DNA of 64,000 bases from Saccoglossus kowalevskii (taxonomy: Eukaryota; Hemichordata; Enteropneusta; Harrimaniidae): the NCBI RefSeq assembly GCF_000003605.2, contig NW_003133344.1:76259-140258 (forward strand), in the 5' to 3' direction. The position numbers were made by a program, and so were the translations under genes. Positions 11,755-24,279 of this stretch are shown piece after piece. The first letter of the stretch is position 1, and each line of letters begins with the position of its first letter. The notes under the pieces are model-generated. The model made no database searches, was not told the origin of the DNA, and saw only the letters and a program-made list of their open reading frames with translations.

Positions 11755-12160
11755 GCGTACACACTTTGTTTCGTTAATTTCATGATAGTATCTTCAACTC
11801 TTTAATTTTAATAAATATTTTGTCGTTTTTGGTAAAAAGTTGTATTTTCAACTTGTTCAGAACCACAAGTCTAATTGCTTTGATATTATAAATAAAAGTG
11901 CTACATGTAGACCCCTCTCGGAATTGTTCATTTCATGATATCTGCAATTGTCTAAATTTGATGACTGTTTTTGGTCTAAAGTAGTATTTTCCAATTCCTG
12001 TTAAAACTCACAAATTCGATTACTTTCATAGTATACATTCAAGTATCTCGGGCAAACCTCTCTCAAATGTGTTCATTTCCTAATGATTATTTTGTTTAGT
12101 TATTTAATTGAAAAGCTCTGTTACCAATGTACTATCTGGGCCAAGAGGCTGCTTGTTTAA
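11755..12160 (-). repeat. Dispersed repeat R1, copy 2 (inverted)
   Basis: Read on the minus strand it begins at 12160 with AAACAAGCAGCC and continues through two or three internal units containing GATATCA.GAAATGAACAA and TACATGTAG. It matches copies at 4138 and 22150. The internal units are diverged and no ORF is present. Confidence 0.65.
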
Positions 12161-13580
12161 TTTTTTCGTAATTTTTGTGTTTTTTCAGACTTTCTGGTCA
12201 AGCTCAGAATGTGCAACTATAAGGTGCTCAGCTTTGCCTTGGAATATTTTACTGCATTGAACCATAGTAATTATTTCTATATGAATATATTTTTTTTTTT
12301 TGCTTTTCACTGTAGTTGAATAAATTTTCAAAAGTTGTATTTCACAGTTATTCATTTGTATTTGTACAAATAATTTTTTTTTTGACAGCTACCTTCTTTA
12401 TCAGCAAGACTAGAGTTTAGCATAATACGTATGATTCGAGACCAACTTGAGAATATGGACCGTCGGGGGGGGGGGGTCAGTATCATAATAAGGGACAGAC
12501 TATTGCCCCAAAGCCATGCAGTAACAATCACAATGCATTTGTCAAAATGTCAACCCTTCACTCATTTTAGTCATTTATACCTGTTACAAAAATGGACTAA
12601 AGATCGATCGCCATACCCTCGTCATTTTCAAAGTGCAGTTGAAAGTGATTCGATCAAGTAAGGCACTTTAGATTTGACGAGGTCCATCAAATCATTATAA
12701 TTAAGTTTTACGTCTGTGTATCCCAGACGTATTCTCCCACCTTGATACATAATTAATGCACCAGTAATATAACTTTTACAGTTCGAGCAACTGCCCCATC
12801 TCCCGATTGGGAATTGTTTCAAAATGAGGCTGCAACCCCTTTGACCTGTAAATGCATTGCGGGTGATTATGAATCGGAACGAGTCTGTGACCCTAAGTAT
12901 GACCTTCACACATGGCTGAGATGGACGCGGAAGTAACAGAAAGGTGAGAGGCTTTTTACATCTTCTTCCTATGTGTAATTAATGATTTATAAAATTATAA
13001 TTACAGAGTCAAGCGATATTATAGTGTTTGTTACTACATACTAATAAATGCGTCATTTTGCTTGCTGATTTGAACATTCGTCCCATACACACGTTTCCTC
13101 CATCATAGTCACTATATTTACTATGGATGTTTAGGAAGTCAGTGATTTTCGTATCAAACACCCGTCTAATCAAACATGAAACAGTAAAGAGACGAGAAAT
13201 TCATTAGCATCAAATAAACGAGTGAAGCAAGCAATCAAAACGTTTCTTGTATAACAGCTGCCGCAAATAAACATGGTGTCTGAATAAAGTTGGGATGTAA
13301 CAAAGTACATGAAGTTATGTTGACCTTGGTGCTCTGAAAAATAATGAATTATGGCACAAATAATAAACTGTGAAAAAAGGGTTTTCGTGCCAGCCCACGT
13401 GCTAATAATATGACCTGTTCATGCATTTGTGGATTCATTTAACTGAGATTCGCGTGAATCAAACATTTCTGTAAAAAAAAATGTATTTGTTTGTTTATAA
13501 ACATCTATCCCGATCAAAAGCTACTCGAACATTCAGGAGTGTCATAAGCTCACTTTAGCTAGCACACCTGATACTCACAC
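12161..13580. other. No supported gene; 12-G homopolymer
   Basis: It holds T-runs near 12290-12300 and 12370-12380, and a run of 12 G at 12465-12476. A 93-codon minus-strand frame (12628-12909) contains CSNCKSYITGALIMYQGG but I do not recognise it. Nothing else is supported. Confidence 0.4.
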
Positions 13581-13582
13581 TA

Positions 13583-14640
13583 GTGGGCTCACTCTACATT
13601 TTAACACATCATGCGAGCCAAACATCTGTCAGTGAGAGTTTTTCGATACTCAATATTGCTTCCTTGTTTATTAATTCCTGTTCAAAAACAAACGAAACAT
13701 ATGTATACATATTCTTAGACTATTGCGGTGTCATCATGCAACGTGCTACCCGACCCATCGTTTTAGCACATAGGCGTAATTTTTCATGTAATTCGTATAT
13801 TGTTCCCATGTGGAATGGAGGTGACAATTATTATATTCATCCTTTGTACTTCCTCAACAACAGTAGAAGGTCTGGTATATATCAAGTAAGACTCGCACAT
13901 ATTGGACCACAGACTGGTACACAGCCGTTAGCTTATACTTACGGAGTCAGCGGACTTCAAGTTAACTCGACCCGACACGGAAAATATGTACTTGTACCGA
14001 CTTATAATCTTTATTTCGTTTGGCATGTCTAGTACTGACTCGGCCATTCCAAGACTAAATTATGGGGTGGTATTTCAAGAATCTGCTAAAATACAGTACA
14101 TATCAACTCACTGGTATACCACTTTCGTTTTGAACCATCCAAACATACACGAAATTGACATTTCTGAATTCTTTGACCATCAATCCATGCTCATCACCAA
14201 ATCCTACGTTTTGTCAGCAATATTCGTCTATCACAGATACATTTCATGACAACACACAAAACGCACTATTACGAATCAAATCTTTGTCCAAAGAAATACT
14301 ACTATTGGGAAAACCTGATTCGTTCGAAGAGTGGCCTGATCGACTTCGTTGGTACCATTGCCAATAAATTGTTTGGCATCACAACGGACAAGCAATTAAA
14401 AGTACTTTCGCAACACATTGCTTCCGTTGAGAAAGCGTCTTATTCATTTAACGAACAACTAATGACGCTGACTTAAAACTTAATTCAATTTCGGAAATCA
14501 CAGACAGAAGAATTCTCAATCTGTGGAAACAATTAAATTCTACCCACAATGCTGGGGACTTAATGTACACAAGCATTGAATTCCACTGCGACGCACGTGT
14601 TACAAAACACACTGCAAACGAAGGCTCTTGCAGGACTCAC
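13583..14640 (+). mobile_element. Envelope-like (F/Env type) fossil of an LTR retroelement
   Basis: Stretches of the plus strand resemble the envelope fusion protein of insect errantiviruses and baculovirus F proteins. A GVVFQESAKIQYISTHW-like segment matches the start of the ectodomain, and a GLIDFVGTIANKLFGI segment looks like the fusion-peptide region. No LTRs, gag or pol were recognised on either side, so only the envelope part remains. It is broken at perhaps three to six places and looks old. The 5' border is approximate and the 3' side runs up to the repeated coiled-coil block. Confidence 0.5.
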
Positions 14641-14799
14641 TGCACTGCTATTGCATAACTCAGAGGACTCAGACCCTAACTAACTTAATTTTTAAATATC
14701 AAACTCACTTAACGGCTATGCATGTATTGATTGAGGGGTTATTACTAGTGGAACTTGTATCTCACCAACAGCTCAGAAAAGGACTATCTCAAGCCAAAT

Positions 14800-16390
14800 C
14801 ATACTTGCTGTTTCGAACCGTTGTAAGCCAAAAATAGAGGAAATAAAGAAAAAGAATTTATACATTGGAACAACAATTAGAAAATACAAAGGAAGAAATA
14901 AATTCTTTGGGCGAACAACTGATGAAGAAGATGAAAACTGAACTGGCATATATACAAAATGAAGCACTAGACATGATGAAATCAGAAATTACCAATTTAT
15001 AAAAGAAAACTATAGCCACGATGAAAACTGAACTATCATCTATAATTAAGAGCGAAGCAGCAGCCACGACACCAGAACAAGGGGAAAAATGCTGACATTG
15101 AGAAGAAGATCTGGGATGAGCCAGCTCGACCAGTGACAAGCAGTGTTGATGAAACCAGTTCAGAAGAGAGTGAATATGAAGAAAAAAAGAAAGAAGAGAG
15201 TTCGTGAAACACCTGCTCCTGGAACATTGAAAAAAGGAGAATGGCTACACCTGCTGCTGTTGCGTCCAACTACAAATACACCTACAAGATCCACGCAACC
15301 GTTTAACAAAGAACAGAAACAGATCCTGGTCTCGGCACCAAAAAATGTTTAACTTAAGTACATAATGTACCTCTTTGTGGTTTCCGCAGATCGATTGTGG
15401 TTCCGACAGTTTGTGACTTCTCAAAAAAGCAGGAATAACCAAGTGGGGATTCCATGTTTCTTGACCATCTAGTGTCATCTAAACTAAATCCAACTGTTGA
15501 TGGTCAGTTTAATCTCTGGATGACTCAACGCAAGAGTGAGAAAGGCAACGTAGATGTGGAGACGGGTTTGCGAAGTGGATTTAAACAGAAACCTGCCTGA
15601 CTCTTGTTCCTGATATCCCACTACTGATATCGATCATGCCTTATGCAGAGAGCCAGAACACAATTTGAAGATAGTGGCGAATAAAGTAAATGAAAGGATA
15701 TGGTAAGTTGAGCCATTTAGTTGCCAATATTAATAGAAATGGACATTTCAAAATACCAATGTAGGTGACATTTCACTTAACAAATCCCATGCCATTGTAT
15801 TATGTGCACCACCAGAAGAATTCCCAGGTAGGAACTACAATCCTCTTTTTCAAGATGTATTCTCACCTGATGTGTACTTTGAACGGGAGCTCACACTTGC
15901 ACTACAGCGTCTTCTTGGAACATCGACAGCGAGAATAACAGACTTTGATATAGTGTCAACAATATTTGTCACAAGGTACCACATGTATATAGAGGCAAAA
16001 AAGCTCTGAGTGAAGCTGAAAGAGGGCAGACCAAAACATTCGGGGAATATAGATGATTACACATTTGGTATGAATACTGAAGAGCTGAGTGACTACAAGA
16101 GGTAGGGTTTGTTCACTTTTATGAAATTCAGTCGTCATGTGTAAATCCATGAATTCTAAAATGCAACCCTCAACTCATTGTATTGTTTTTACGTTCTGCT
16201 TTGTCTCAGATTGGCTGATATTTACTATGGATTGCTAGTGTTTAGGTTTGGCTCAGAAAGTCTAACACCTTACACAATGAAGAGTATAGATGTTCTGCCG
16301 CTACTCATAAAAAATCATCCAGATGAACAAATTGGCCATTGGCACAGAGAATGTTGAAAAAAAAAACTACGACCACACTCTCTGGTAAGT
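14800..16390 (+). pseudogene. Broken multi-exon gene of an unrecognised mobile-element family, with N-terminal coiled coil
   Basis: The first ~400 bp encode a coiled coil with heptads (YTLEQQLENTKEEINSLG, then LMKKMKTEL and TIATMKTELSSIIKSE) followed by an acidic, serine-rich linker. This block is repeated at 44360-44756. Downstream, scattered open pieces continue on the same strand: AGITKWGFH (near 15430), FLDHLVSSKLNPTVDGQFN (15457-15598), DIDHALCREPEHNLKIV (near 15618), SHAIVLCAPPEEFPGRNYN (15790-16008) and NIDDYTFGMNTEELSDYKR, which ends at a donor GTAGGG near 16110. A further exon follows an acceptor TTTGTCTCAG near 16210 with LADIYYGLLVFRFGSES and IGHWHREC. The several frame changes and stops show that it is dead. 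The repeated N-terminal block and conserved fragments imply a transposon-borne protein; its function is unknown. Confidence 0.45.
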
Positions 16391-16979
16391 TTAATAACAT
16401 CTTATGTCTATTTAAATACAGTCGACATCGGGTATTGTACTACTGACCATGTTATTTATGTGTATTGTATGATTATTTTCGGCTCACTGGCTTTAAAGCT
16501 GGTGAAGCAAGACAATTCAGAATTTGTTCTTGTTATAACCTAAGGGTCACAGGACAGGAATATCTTGTTGATTTCCGACACGTGCAACCTCCAACAGAAC
16601 GAATATGTCCCGCACGCGTATCAATAATACACAGCAACTATTGACTAATTACAGCTAATTACAGTCTGACACTTAGTCACTGTAGTCTTTATTTTAAATA
16701 AATAACGTGTTTCCAGACAGTCTGGAAAGTTATTCAAAAATATTCATCAGAAAACCCAAGTGTTTTAACAGCTTGCGTTAACGATCGTCACAGGAAAACA
16801 ATCCAAATAAACAACACCGTTTTACCATAAAATTGGGTCCATGCTTTATGAAAAAAAAACACCTGACGATAATAAAATACTCAGTATATTTAATGTAATA
16901 TGCATTTATTTTTGTTTAATTTAATTGGTAACGAAAGTGAGGTATATGAATAACGTTTCAAATAAAAATAAACACGAAT
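16391..16979. other. No gene seen
   Basis: AT-rich non-coding sequence before a MITE. Nothing recognisable. Confidence 0.5.
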
Positions 16980-16987
16980 GTTCACGG
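16980..16987. repeat. Target-site duplication, left copy
   Basis: GTTCACGG, repeated exactly at 17121-17128 on the other side of the hAT MITE. Confidence 0.9.
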
Positions 16988-17120
16988 CAGTGGCGGATCC
17001 AGAAGGGGGTCAGGGGGGCCATGCCCCCCCCCCTCAACGCATGACGATTCATATCATCTGGATTACGTATAGCTTCTCTGCGATTTACGCTCCGTATACA
17101 TTTTGCTGGATCCGCCACTG
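16988..17120. mobile_element. hAT-type MITE, 133 bp, with perfect TIRs
   Basis: It begins CAGTGGCGGATCCAG and ends with the exact complement CTGGATCCGCCACTG, a 15-bp perfect terminal inverted repeat. The flanking 8-bp GTTCACGG is an exact direct duplication, and 8-bp duplications and C(A/T)GTGGCGG-style termini are hAT hallmarks. The core contains a C-run and has no coding capacity. Perfect ends and a perfect target duplication indicate a recent insertion. Confidence 0.92.
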
Positions 17121-17128
17121 GTTCACGG

Positions 17129-17960
17129 CAGCGCAATCCAATCGTGCTGCGTTTCACAATTGTTGATTATTACTTAGTAGTGATTATAATAACGTACAAA
17201 AAATATTGAATTGTTATGAAATGCAAGTAAAATTAACCCAGCTTCATCGTATGCAAATGATTCCTGTGGCATGTAAACACTCGGTGATGTAGAGTATCCG
17301 CCTTGTTCTTTCTCTTGTGTGAGTTGACCTAATATATCCGCTAATTCAAAAATACTGGATGATGTAAATGTGTTAAAAATAACCATAGCATATTTTAATG
17401 TACGTTAATGCATCTATGGTTAATGTTAGTGAACGCAACGCGTAAAAGACTTGCCGGTGCTGTAATACGATCTTTTGGCTTCGATTTTGATGAGGAAAGA
17501 CTGCATGATTTTTTATTCAGGAAATTAGTTGCTTTCGACAGTTAAACTGCGCATTTGAAGAATAATTATAACATTATTTACAATGATAACAGCTCATTTG
17601 AAACCGAAGATTTTCGTGTAGTTTCGAAATTAAAACCTTGCGAATATTTTGTCCTAAGTTCTACAGTATAGGCCTACCAGCTGTCATTCATCCTAGGGTG
17701 TGAATTGTCGGGTGTGGAAGCACACATTGTGGTTCTTTGTCGTGCGTCTTGATTGGCAGTTGTTTGCGAGGACTGGGATGATTAGTTAAGTACCATCTGT
17801 TTATTTAAGTGATAGCTCAACTGTTCAGTCTGATACAGTTAATCCCTAGACGCGTTTTTTTCCGCGGATGTCAGTACCGTTACCGAACCATTTCAAAGAG
17901 CATTTTGGTTTTTGATATTTATTGTATGACCTGAACTAATATTCTGTTTTTCTTCTTCTT
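17129..17960. other. No gene seen; would hold 5' exons of the MULE
   Basis: No recognisable coding sequence. Upstream exons of the MULE, possibly a FLYWCH zinc finger, might be expected here but were not found. Confidence 0.4.
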
Positions 17961-17961
17961 A

Positions 17962-19294
17962 GATAACAAAAGTGCTGAAGACAACTGAACACAGCCATCC
18001 TGCAGATAATGTTGTTGTTGAAGTCACCAAACTGAGGGCGACAATAAAAGAAAATATCCAAATAAACAAAGGCAGACCAGGACAAATTTTGGCAGATGCA
18101 CTAGTATCACAACCAGTTGAAGTTCGAGCGGCAATTGGTAACAAGGACTCTGTGAAGCGCAGTATCCGGGGCCATAAAAGTCAAGCATTTCCAAAAGTAC
18201 CAAGCACTCTTCAAGAACTCACCATCGATGGGGAATGGACCACAACTGGAAGGCCAAATATGGATCCATTTTGTATCTATGGTAATGGAACCCAGTCTAA
18301 CAACAGAATCATTGTATACAGCACCTCTGTAGCCCTACAGCAGTTGTGTCGTTCCAGTATTTGGTACATGGATGGGACATTTTCATCAGCGCCAAAACTA
18401 TTCCAGCAGCTTTACGTGATTCATTCATCAGCAGAGGAATCTGCAGTTTGCTGTATTTATGCATTTTTATCTGGCAAGACTCAAGCCGTCTATGAAGAAC
18501 TCTCAACTGCTATAGTGGACAAATTTGAAGAACTTGGATTTTCACCTGATCCATCAACCATCATTACAGACTTTGAACTATCAGCTATCACCACAAATAT
18601 CTTAGGACCCCATGTCTCTCAACATGGATATTTCTACCATCTCACGCAGAGCACCCGGAGAAAAAATACAGGAACTTGGGCTGGTAAATTCGTATAGAAC
18701 TTTTAGATTGACACTATTAGATTGTTCTGTGGCATGATTGACGCACTGGCATTCCTACCAGTAGAAGACGTAACCTGGGGTATGGAACACTTGAGGAATA
18801 CTGTTCCAGATCATCTAGAAGAGCTCCTGAACTACTTTGATTCCAGCTATGTGTCAGGTCCCTTCAGAAGAATTCAACCTCCGCCTGTATATCCTGGTGG
18901 CGGTATCCCTCCTCTTGGATATCGCAGGATTCCTCCACTGTCTCCGCCATCATTGTGGAATGTTCATCAAGCAACGCTCAACAACGAAGACAGAACCAAC
19001 AACCTGAGTGAAAGCTGGAATAATGCATTTTGTCAACTGCTTGGCTATAACCATCCATCTGTGTGGGCTGCAGTTGATGCAATCAGAAAAGATGCAGCTC
19101 TTGTTTCAACTACTTTATACCAGATGTCCCGTGGAGTACCCCCAAGAAAATGCGACAAAACAGCTACAAGAAAAACTTCACAACTTATGCAAAGTTTTTT
19201 CTGAAGGAAGAAAAGACATTCAACAATTTCTTGTAGCCGTGGGACATTATGTCAGGTGGAAATTATGGTGTGGGTTTAATTACAGTGTATGGTA
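17962..19294 (+). pseudogene. MULE (Mutator-like) transposase, FLYWCH-associated type
   Basis: An acceptor TTCTTCTTCTTAG at 17949-17961 opens the exon. It begins with a HSHPADN segment, the usual tail of a FLYWCH finger, followed by VTKLRATIKE. The MULE domain is clear. The first catalytic Asp is in SSIWYMDGTFSSAPKLFQQL and the second in IITDFELSAI. The HxxQ-like turn follows (FYHLTQ), and the glutamate is in NNLSESWNNAFCQLLGY. The frame is open to 18697, then changes near 18657 (A-run) and again near 18715, where the reading resumes as FCGMIDALAFLPVEDV and remains open to 19204 with a proline-rich insert. One last frame change near 19200 leads to a C-terminus ending at 19294. Three small breaks in an otherwise well-kept sequence suggest a fairly young, dead copy. 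TIRs were not found. Confidence 0.8.
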
Positions 19295-19784
19295 GTTAAA
19301 TAATAATCTTGTAGTTGAATAATTTAACGTGTGTTTCACATTTTGTAAATATTTAATAAATAATGAAAAATAAAAAAATACTGTGTAATAATGCTTGATG
19401 TTTACTTTTGCCCTTTCCTGTCCATCAATCCACCAATCTATATCAAAGATTTAAAACTAAATGAACAAGTCTTATCTTATGTAAAGATCAAAGGCATCCC
19501 TCAACAATATAGAATTAAACACTTAACAAAACACCAATGAATCGGCATTCAAGATCAAAGGTTTCCTATAAACGTAAGTGATTAACACTAGATGTTCACA
19601 ACTAAGATCAAAGAATAACACAATGAGACAATAATATATGAGTAACATGTGTGACCATTTGTCAATTCTGTGAATATAGTTATGAGAAACAAGTTAGTAA
19701 GTCTTTCGTATTCTGCAAAAGTATTTCCTAAAAGTGTTTTTTTCACTCTGGTTTTTTTTTTCCTGTGGGTTTTTTTTCTTACAC
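19295..19784. other. No gene seen
   Basis: AT-rich non-coding sequence ending in T-runs (near 19736-19780) that abut the truncated start of the Penelope-like copy. Confidence 0.5.
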
Positions 19785-20995
19785 TCCATCGATGTCGCTA
19801 GCCTATACACAAACATCCCACAAAACGAAGGCCTTCACGCCATTTACATGGCCCTCGATAATTCTCCCGCCCCCAACAGAGCCCCAACCAAATTCCTCAC
19901 CCAACTAGCCAAATTTGTCCTAACTCAAAATTATTTCCTTTTCGACAACCAACCCTACCACCAAACACACGGCACCGCAATGGGAACTATGATGGCGCCC
20001 CCTCTTTCGCCAACATTTTCATGTTCAACATTGAAACTACCATTTGGCGCAGATACATCAATGATATTTTTATTATTTGGCAACACCCGCACAAAGATCT
20101 CATGTCCTTCCTCTCCCGCCTTAATTCGATCCACCCCACTATCAAAATCACCCACTCCCTGTCCCATAGATCAATCCCGTTTCTCGACACAATTATCTAC
20201 AAGGGCCCAAATTTTTCCTCCACAGGCAGCCTCTCATCCAACCTTTTCGTTAAGCCCACTGACTCCCACCAATTTCTCCACGCAAATTCCGCCCACCCCA
20301 AAAATTGCATCGACTCCATCGCCATTGGCCAAAGACTTCGTATTAAACGGATAGTGTCAGAAACATTTAACCGCCACCACCATTTGAGAAATTTAGCGCA
20401 TTACCTCACCGCTAGAGGGCATAATACTGCCACCGTTTCGAACCAAATTCATAACGCTCTCGCCCGTCCTAACACTGCTAAAAAAAACTAATTTCGACCC
20501 TCTTAGACCACCCCTCTTTGTGACATACTCCCCAGCCTTACCGAACATCTAAAGAACCCTCCACCATTATTCCTATTTTATTTCCGACAACGAACACACT
20601 GCCCCACAATTTCCGACCATCCCCGTGGCTGCCTATAGGCGACCCAAAAACCTAAAAGATATCCTCACCCGTTCGACGTTTCTCTCCCAACCTAAACCTA
20701 AACCAACCCATACCAATCCGTCCTGTAAATGTTGTCCACATTTCAGTTCCCTGGACATAATCGTTTCGAAATCAATTAATCCATCTACCCCGCTAATTCG
20801 ACCCTAACCTGTTTTCTTCCACGCACGTTATTTATCTAATTTCTTGTTCCACTTACCTAAAACAATATATCGGCGAAACCTCCAATAAAATGTCGGATAG
20901 ACTTCAACAACATCGCTACGCCATTAATCACAATCTGGACACCATCCTAGCCTCCCACTTTAATCTCCCTGACCACCCCCGACCCACCATGCTGA
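19785..20995 (+). mobile_element. Penelope-like element, copy 1: reverse transcriptase and GIY-YIG endonuclease, 5' truncated
   Basis: The region starts inside the RT palm with DVASLYTNIPQNEGLHAI, the hallmark motif of Penelope-like reverse transcriptases. It continues as HGTAMGTMMAP, then IWRRYINDIFIIWQHPHKDL holding the catalytic D-D (D-N-D here), then SIPFLDT and LSSNLFVKPTDSHQFLHANS. Downstream come a CKCCPH cysteine cluster and TYLKQYIGETSNKMSDRLQQH, which is the GIY-YIG endonuclease core (Y..YIGET with R and H). The coding strand is strikingly C-rich and G-poor. The N-terminal half is missing and the frame is broken several times, so this copy is not functional. The GIY-YIG domain in working elements nicks target DNA. 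Confidence 0.88.
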
Positions 20996-21134
20996 AATCT
21001 AAAAATAGAAAGTAATGCATAAATGACTTTGTAATGGCAGAATATGGATCATGTAAACCATATTTTTGCAACACAGCCATATAGCAGATGAGACTAATTT
21101 ATAAATCCAATTGTAGCAGCTAAATAAACTTGTT

Positions 21135-21610
21135 AGGGAAGTATAGAATGTATCAAGACATATTTAAATAAACAAGTTTACTGACAGAAACCCATCAAGG
21201 AGTATCTTGATGTATTTGAATGAACGGGTCACTAGCAGAGAAATGTATCAATAAGTATCCATATGTAATATTTGAATGAACCGGTTTAACTAGCAGAGAA
21301 CCTTGTTAAAAGGTTTCCAGATGTATTGGAATAGACACGTTTACATATCGAATGAACATTGTCACAAGCTGAGAAACTTATTATGGGGTATCCACTGGAC
21401 ATATTTTAAACAAGTTGACATGCAGCGAAATTTATCGAGAAGTGTCTAGACATAATTGAATGAACAGGTTTCCTAGAAGAGAAATATATCATCAAGTATC
21501 CAGATGTATAATCTGAATGATCAGGTTCACCAGTATAGAAACTTATTTATAATAAAGAAGTATAGGAAGTATCAAGACATATTTTTCGTAATGGGTTCAC
21601 AAGCAAAGTA
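21135..21610 (+). repeat. Degenerate tandem array, 50-60-bp unit, about eight copies
   Basis: A unit of the form GAGAAA..TATCAA.AAGTATCC, AGATGTAT, TTGAATGAACAGGTT and ACTAGCA recurs with drift. Clear starts are near 21187, 21239, 21298 and 21478. The array begins about 140 bp after the Penelope-like copy. It does not code for anything. Divergence between units is high, so it is old. Confidence 0.6.
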
Positions 21611-22149
21611 AAAAATCACAAGAGTGAAATAAGATGTCTGCAATCATGATCATACATTAGGCACAAAACATTATATGCCAGTTTTACATATACTTTGTAC
21701 ATTGTATATTATTCACACAAGTGAATAATTAGCATTTTCATTCAGAACACACAAATTCATGCAGGTAACCGAGGATTGTTAGAGCCTGTTAATTAATGAA
21801 ATTTTAGACGAGACTTTGTTTATCAGCACACAATTTATGGTGATGACTGGTTATTGCATAGTCTTACCAATAGAATTTTGATAAAAAAATAGAAAGCTGA
21901 ATGGGTTAACTTTGTAATTGCTGCCAGTTACTTGCACTGCTTTGTATTATTTGGATAACTTTTAAATCAGACAAATAAAAGTTTACAGACTGCTAATTAT
22001 TTCTACTCATTGACAAACACTTTTATTGCAGGGGCTTCAGGAGTTGTCTCAATAGTGGTAGTCTTGGAGTTTTCCCATTCAGGTTAGTTCTTTCTTAGAT
22101 TGACTCAAAGATGTACTTGAGAAGATCAGCGGGGTGTGAATAAATAGTA
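21611..22149. other. No gene seen
   Basis: AT-rich sequence without recognisable features. Confidence 0.5.
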
Positions 22150-22855
22150 GAATCTAACAAAACAACAAGCAGCCAGTCGGCTGAGATAGCTCCGCTGTTA
22201 GCAATGCACATTTCAATTAAAGAACAGAAGATATCATTAGAAAATGAACAATATGTATAGTATCAAAGCGATGGGACTTGCTGTTTTCAACAAGAATTCA
22301 AAAATATCACTTTTCACCAAAAATGACAAAAATAATCATCAAAATTAGATAATTGAAGATATCACCACGAAATTAACAAATCTAAAAGAGGTCCACATGT
22401 AGTACCTATATATGTAATATCAAAGCAATCGGACTTTCCGTTTTTAACAAGAAGTTGAAAATATCACTTTTTACTAAAAATGACAAAAATATTAAGCAAA
22501 ATTAGACAATTGAAGATATCATCATGAAATAAACAAATCTGTAAGTGGTCCACATGTACTACCTATATATGTAATATCAAAGCAATCGGACTTTCCGTTT
22601 TTAACAAGAAATTAAAAATATCACTTTTTACCAAAAATAACAAAAATATTCATCATAATTAGAGAATTTAAGATTTAAACATGAAATGAACAAATCTGAG
22701 AAAGAACCATTCAAGGTACTTGCATATCAAATTTAAACAAATTCTGACTTGCGGTTTCGAAGAAGAAGTTGAAATTGTAAAGTTGACGCCGACGACGGAC
22801 AATGGTAATATGAACAGCTCTGCTGTGTCGACATATCAGCCAGGCTCTCCAAAAT
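22150..22855 (+). repeat. Dispersed repeat R1, copy 3 (longest)
   Basis: It starts ACAACAAGCAGCCAGTCGGC and GAGATAGCTCCGCTGTTAGC, as in copy 1. Inside are three to four tandem units. The 28-bp block beginning CACATGTAGTACCTATATAT occurs at 22394 and, with one change, at 22551, a period of 157 bp. It ends with GAACAGCTCTGCTGTGTCGA, then CATATCAGCCAGGCTC. In complement this partly mirrors the head (GGCTGA.AT and GCTGTT motifs), suggesting imperfect terminal inverted repeats. Non-coding. Confidence 0.75.
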
Positions 22856-24279
22856 TACGAAATTACAACAGAAACTAAAATATGTACAGCAGCAAACAAA
22901 CATTTTCTTCTTTAATCAAACAAAAACAAACAATTTGATAAGGGAAGTCATTCTGATCAATACCAATCAGACAATTCAAACTAGTCCGATGGTTATCAAA
23001 ACACAGCTGCCAGTCACTCTCCCAATTCTGTCAGTTTTTTATCAAGCCAATCAGATATTTCGGATACTTCTCCAAATTCAACTGCCAGTCAAGGTAATGT
23101 TTTATTAAATTCTTCAGATTCATTGGACCCCACAGAATTTAATCCTTAAAAGACTCGAACATACTAAATAGTTATTTCTCAAAGTGAAAAAATACATGCT
23201 CAATCTTTACAACTTAAACTAAACTCGTGTGTAACTTCCATACCATTCATTTCAATACTTTTTTCATATGTTCCTGCCAGTGTCTATCAGCATATTCATT
23301 AACTGCATAGCTACTTATAAAGTAGCTTTTACACATTTTCTCTCCCTTGCATTTCTCATTTAGTGTGTATTGTGTAGTTACTAGTCTAAAATATGTATGC
23401 TACCGTGTTCGCGCACAATTTCAGAGCGTACATTTCATTATGCAATATTTACATAGAAATAATATCTTGCCCACAGCATTTGTCAACGGAACAAATATTT
23501 GAATACACAAACACGATTTTTGAACAGTTTTAGAAAAATTCACCCGATACGTTTAAACGTACCGAATCTCGGAAAGTTTTTTTTCCTCACAAGTTCAATA
23601 AACCTGAAAATTTCGAATAAAAAGCTGATAAAAAATTCTATGATCCTGATGGAATGGATAGTAACACCCGCGAAACATGTCTATCTTAGCATTCTGAACT
23701 ACTTTATTTTTTACTTTCAAAGAGAACGATAATAAAATGATAAACGCTTTGAATGTATTAGTTTCGGGAGGGGTACTTTCATAGTTAAGGTATACGATTA
23801 TGCGCCGCTGTTATCACGGTCGAGCCGATCTTTTTGACCTTGAATATTCGGATTTTATTTTGGACAAATGTTTGGTTACATGTACCTCTCACGCACGGAA
23901 GGTTTACAAATACAACATTCCCTCAGTGCGGGTGGTGACGTAAAAATCGGTTCTTGTTATGTAGATGGTTTTCACCCAAACACTGTATGAAATGAACTGA
24001 TGCATTTACCAGGGGCATCCCCAGTGTTATGGGCCCGATGTAAAACACCCTCTTAGTGATATAGGGGGGTTGTACACAAAACATCAAAAAGGAAAACGAT
24101 TTAATTTCTTCAGGTTATAAATGTATCAAAATATGAGCTTGCGAATATAAAACAATTGTTAAGGCGTGATAGTGATATAGCTATCCAGAACCCCATATCC
24201 AATACAAGTCTTTGCCCGTGGGTCATTAAATACTGTCCCTACCCAATCGATCATCCTAGAATTATACTTATATTATAGG
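22856..24279. other. No gene seen
   Basis: AT-rich. A 77-codon frame at 23499-23732 resembles nothing I know. More of the Polinton fossil could lie here unrecognised. Confidence 0.4.
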
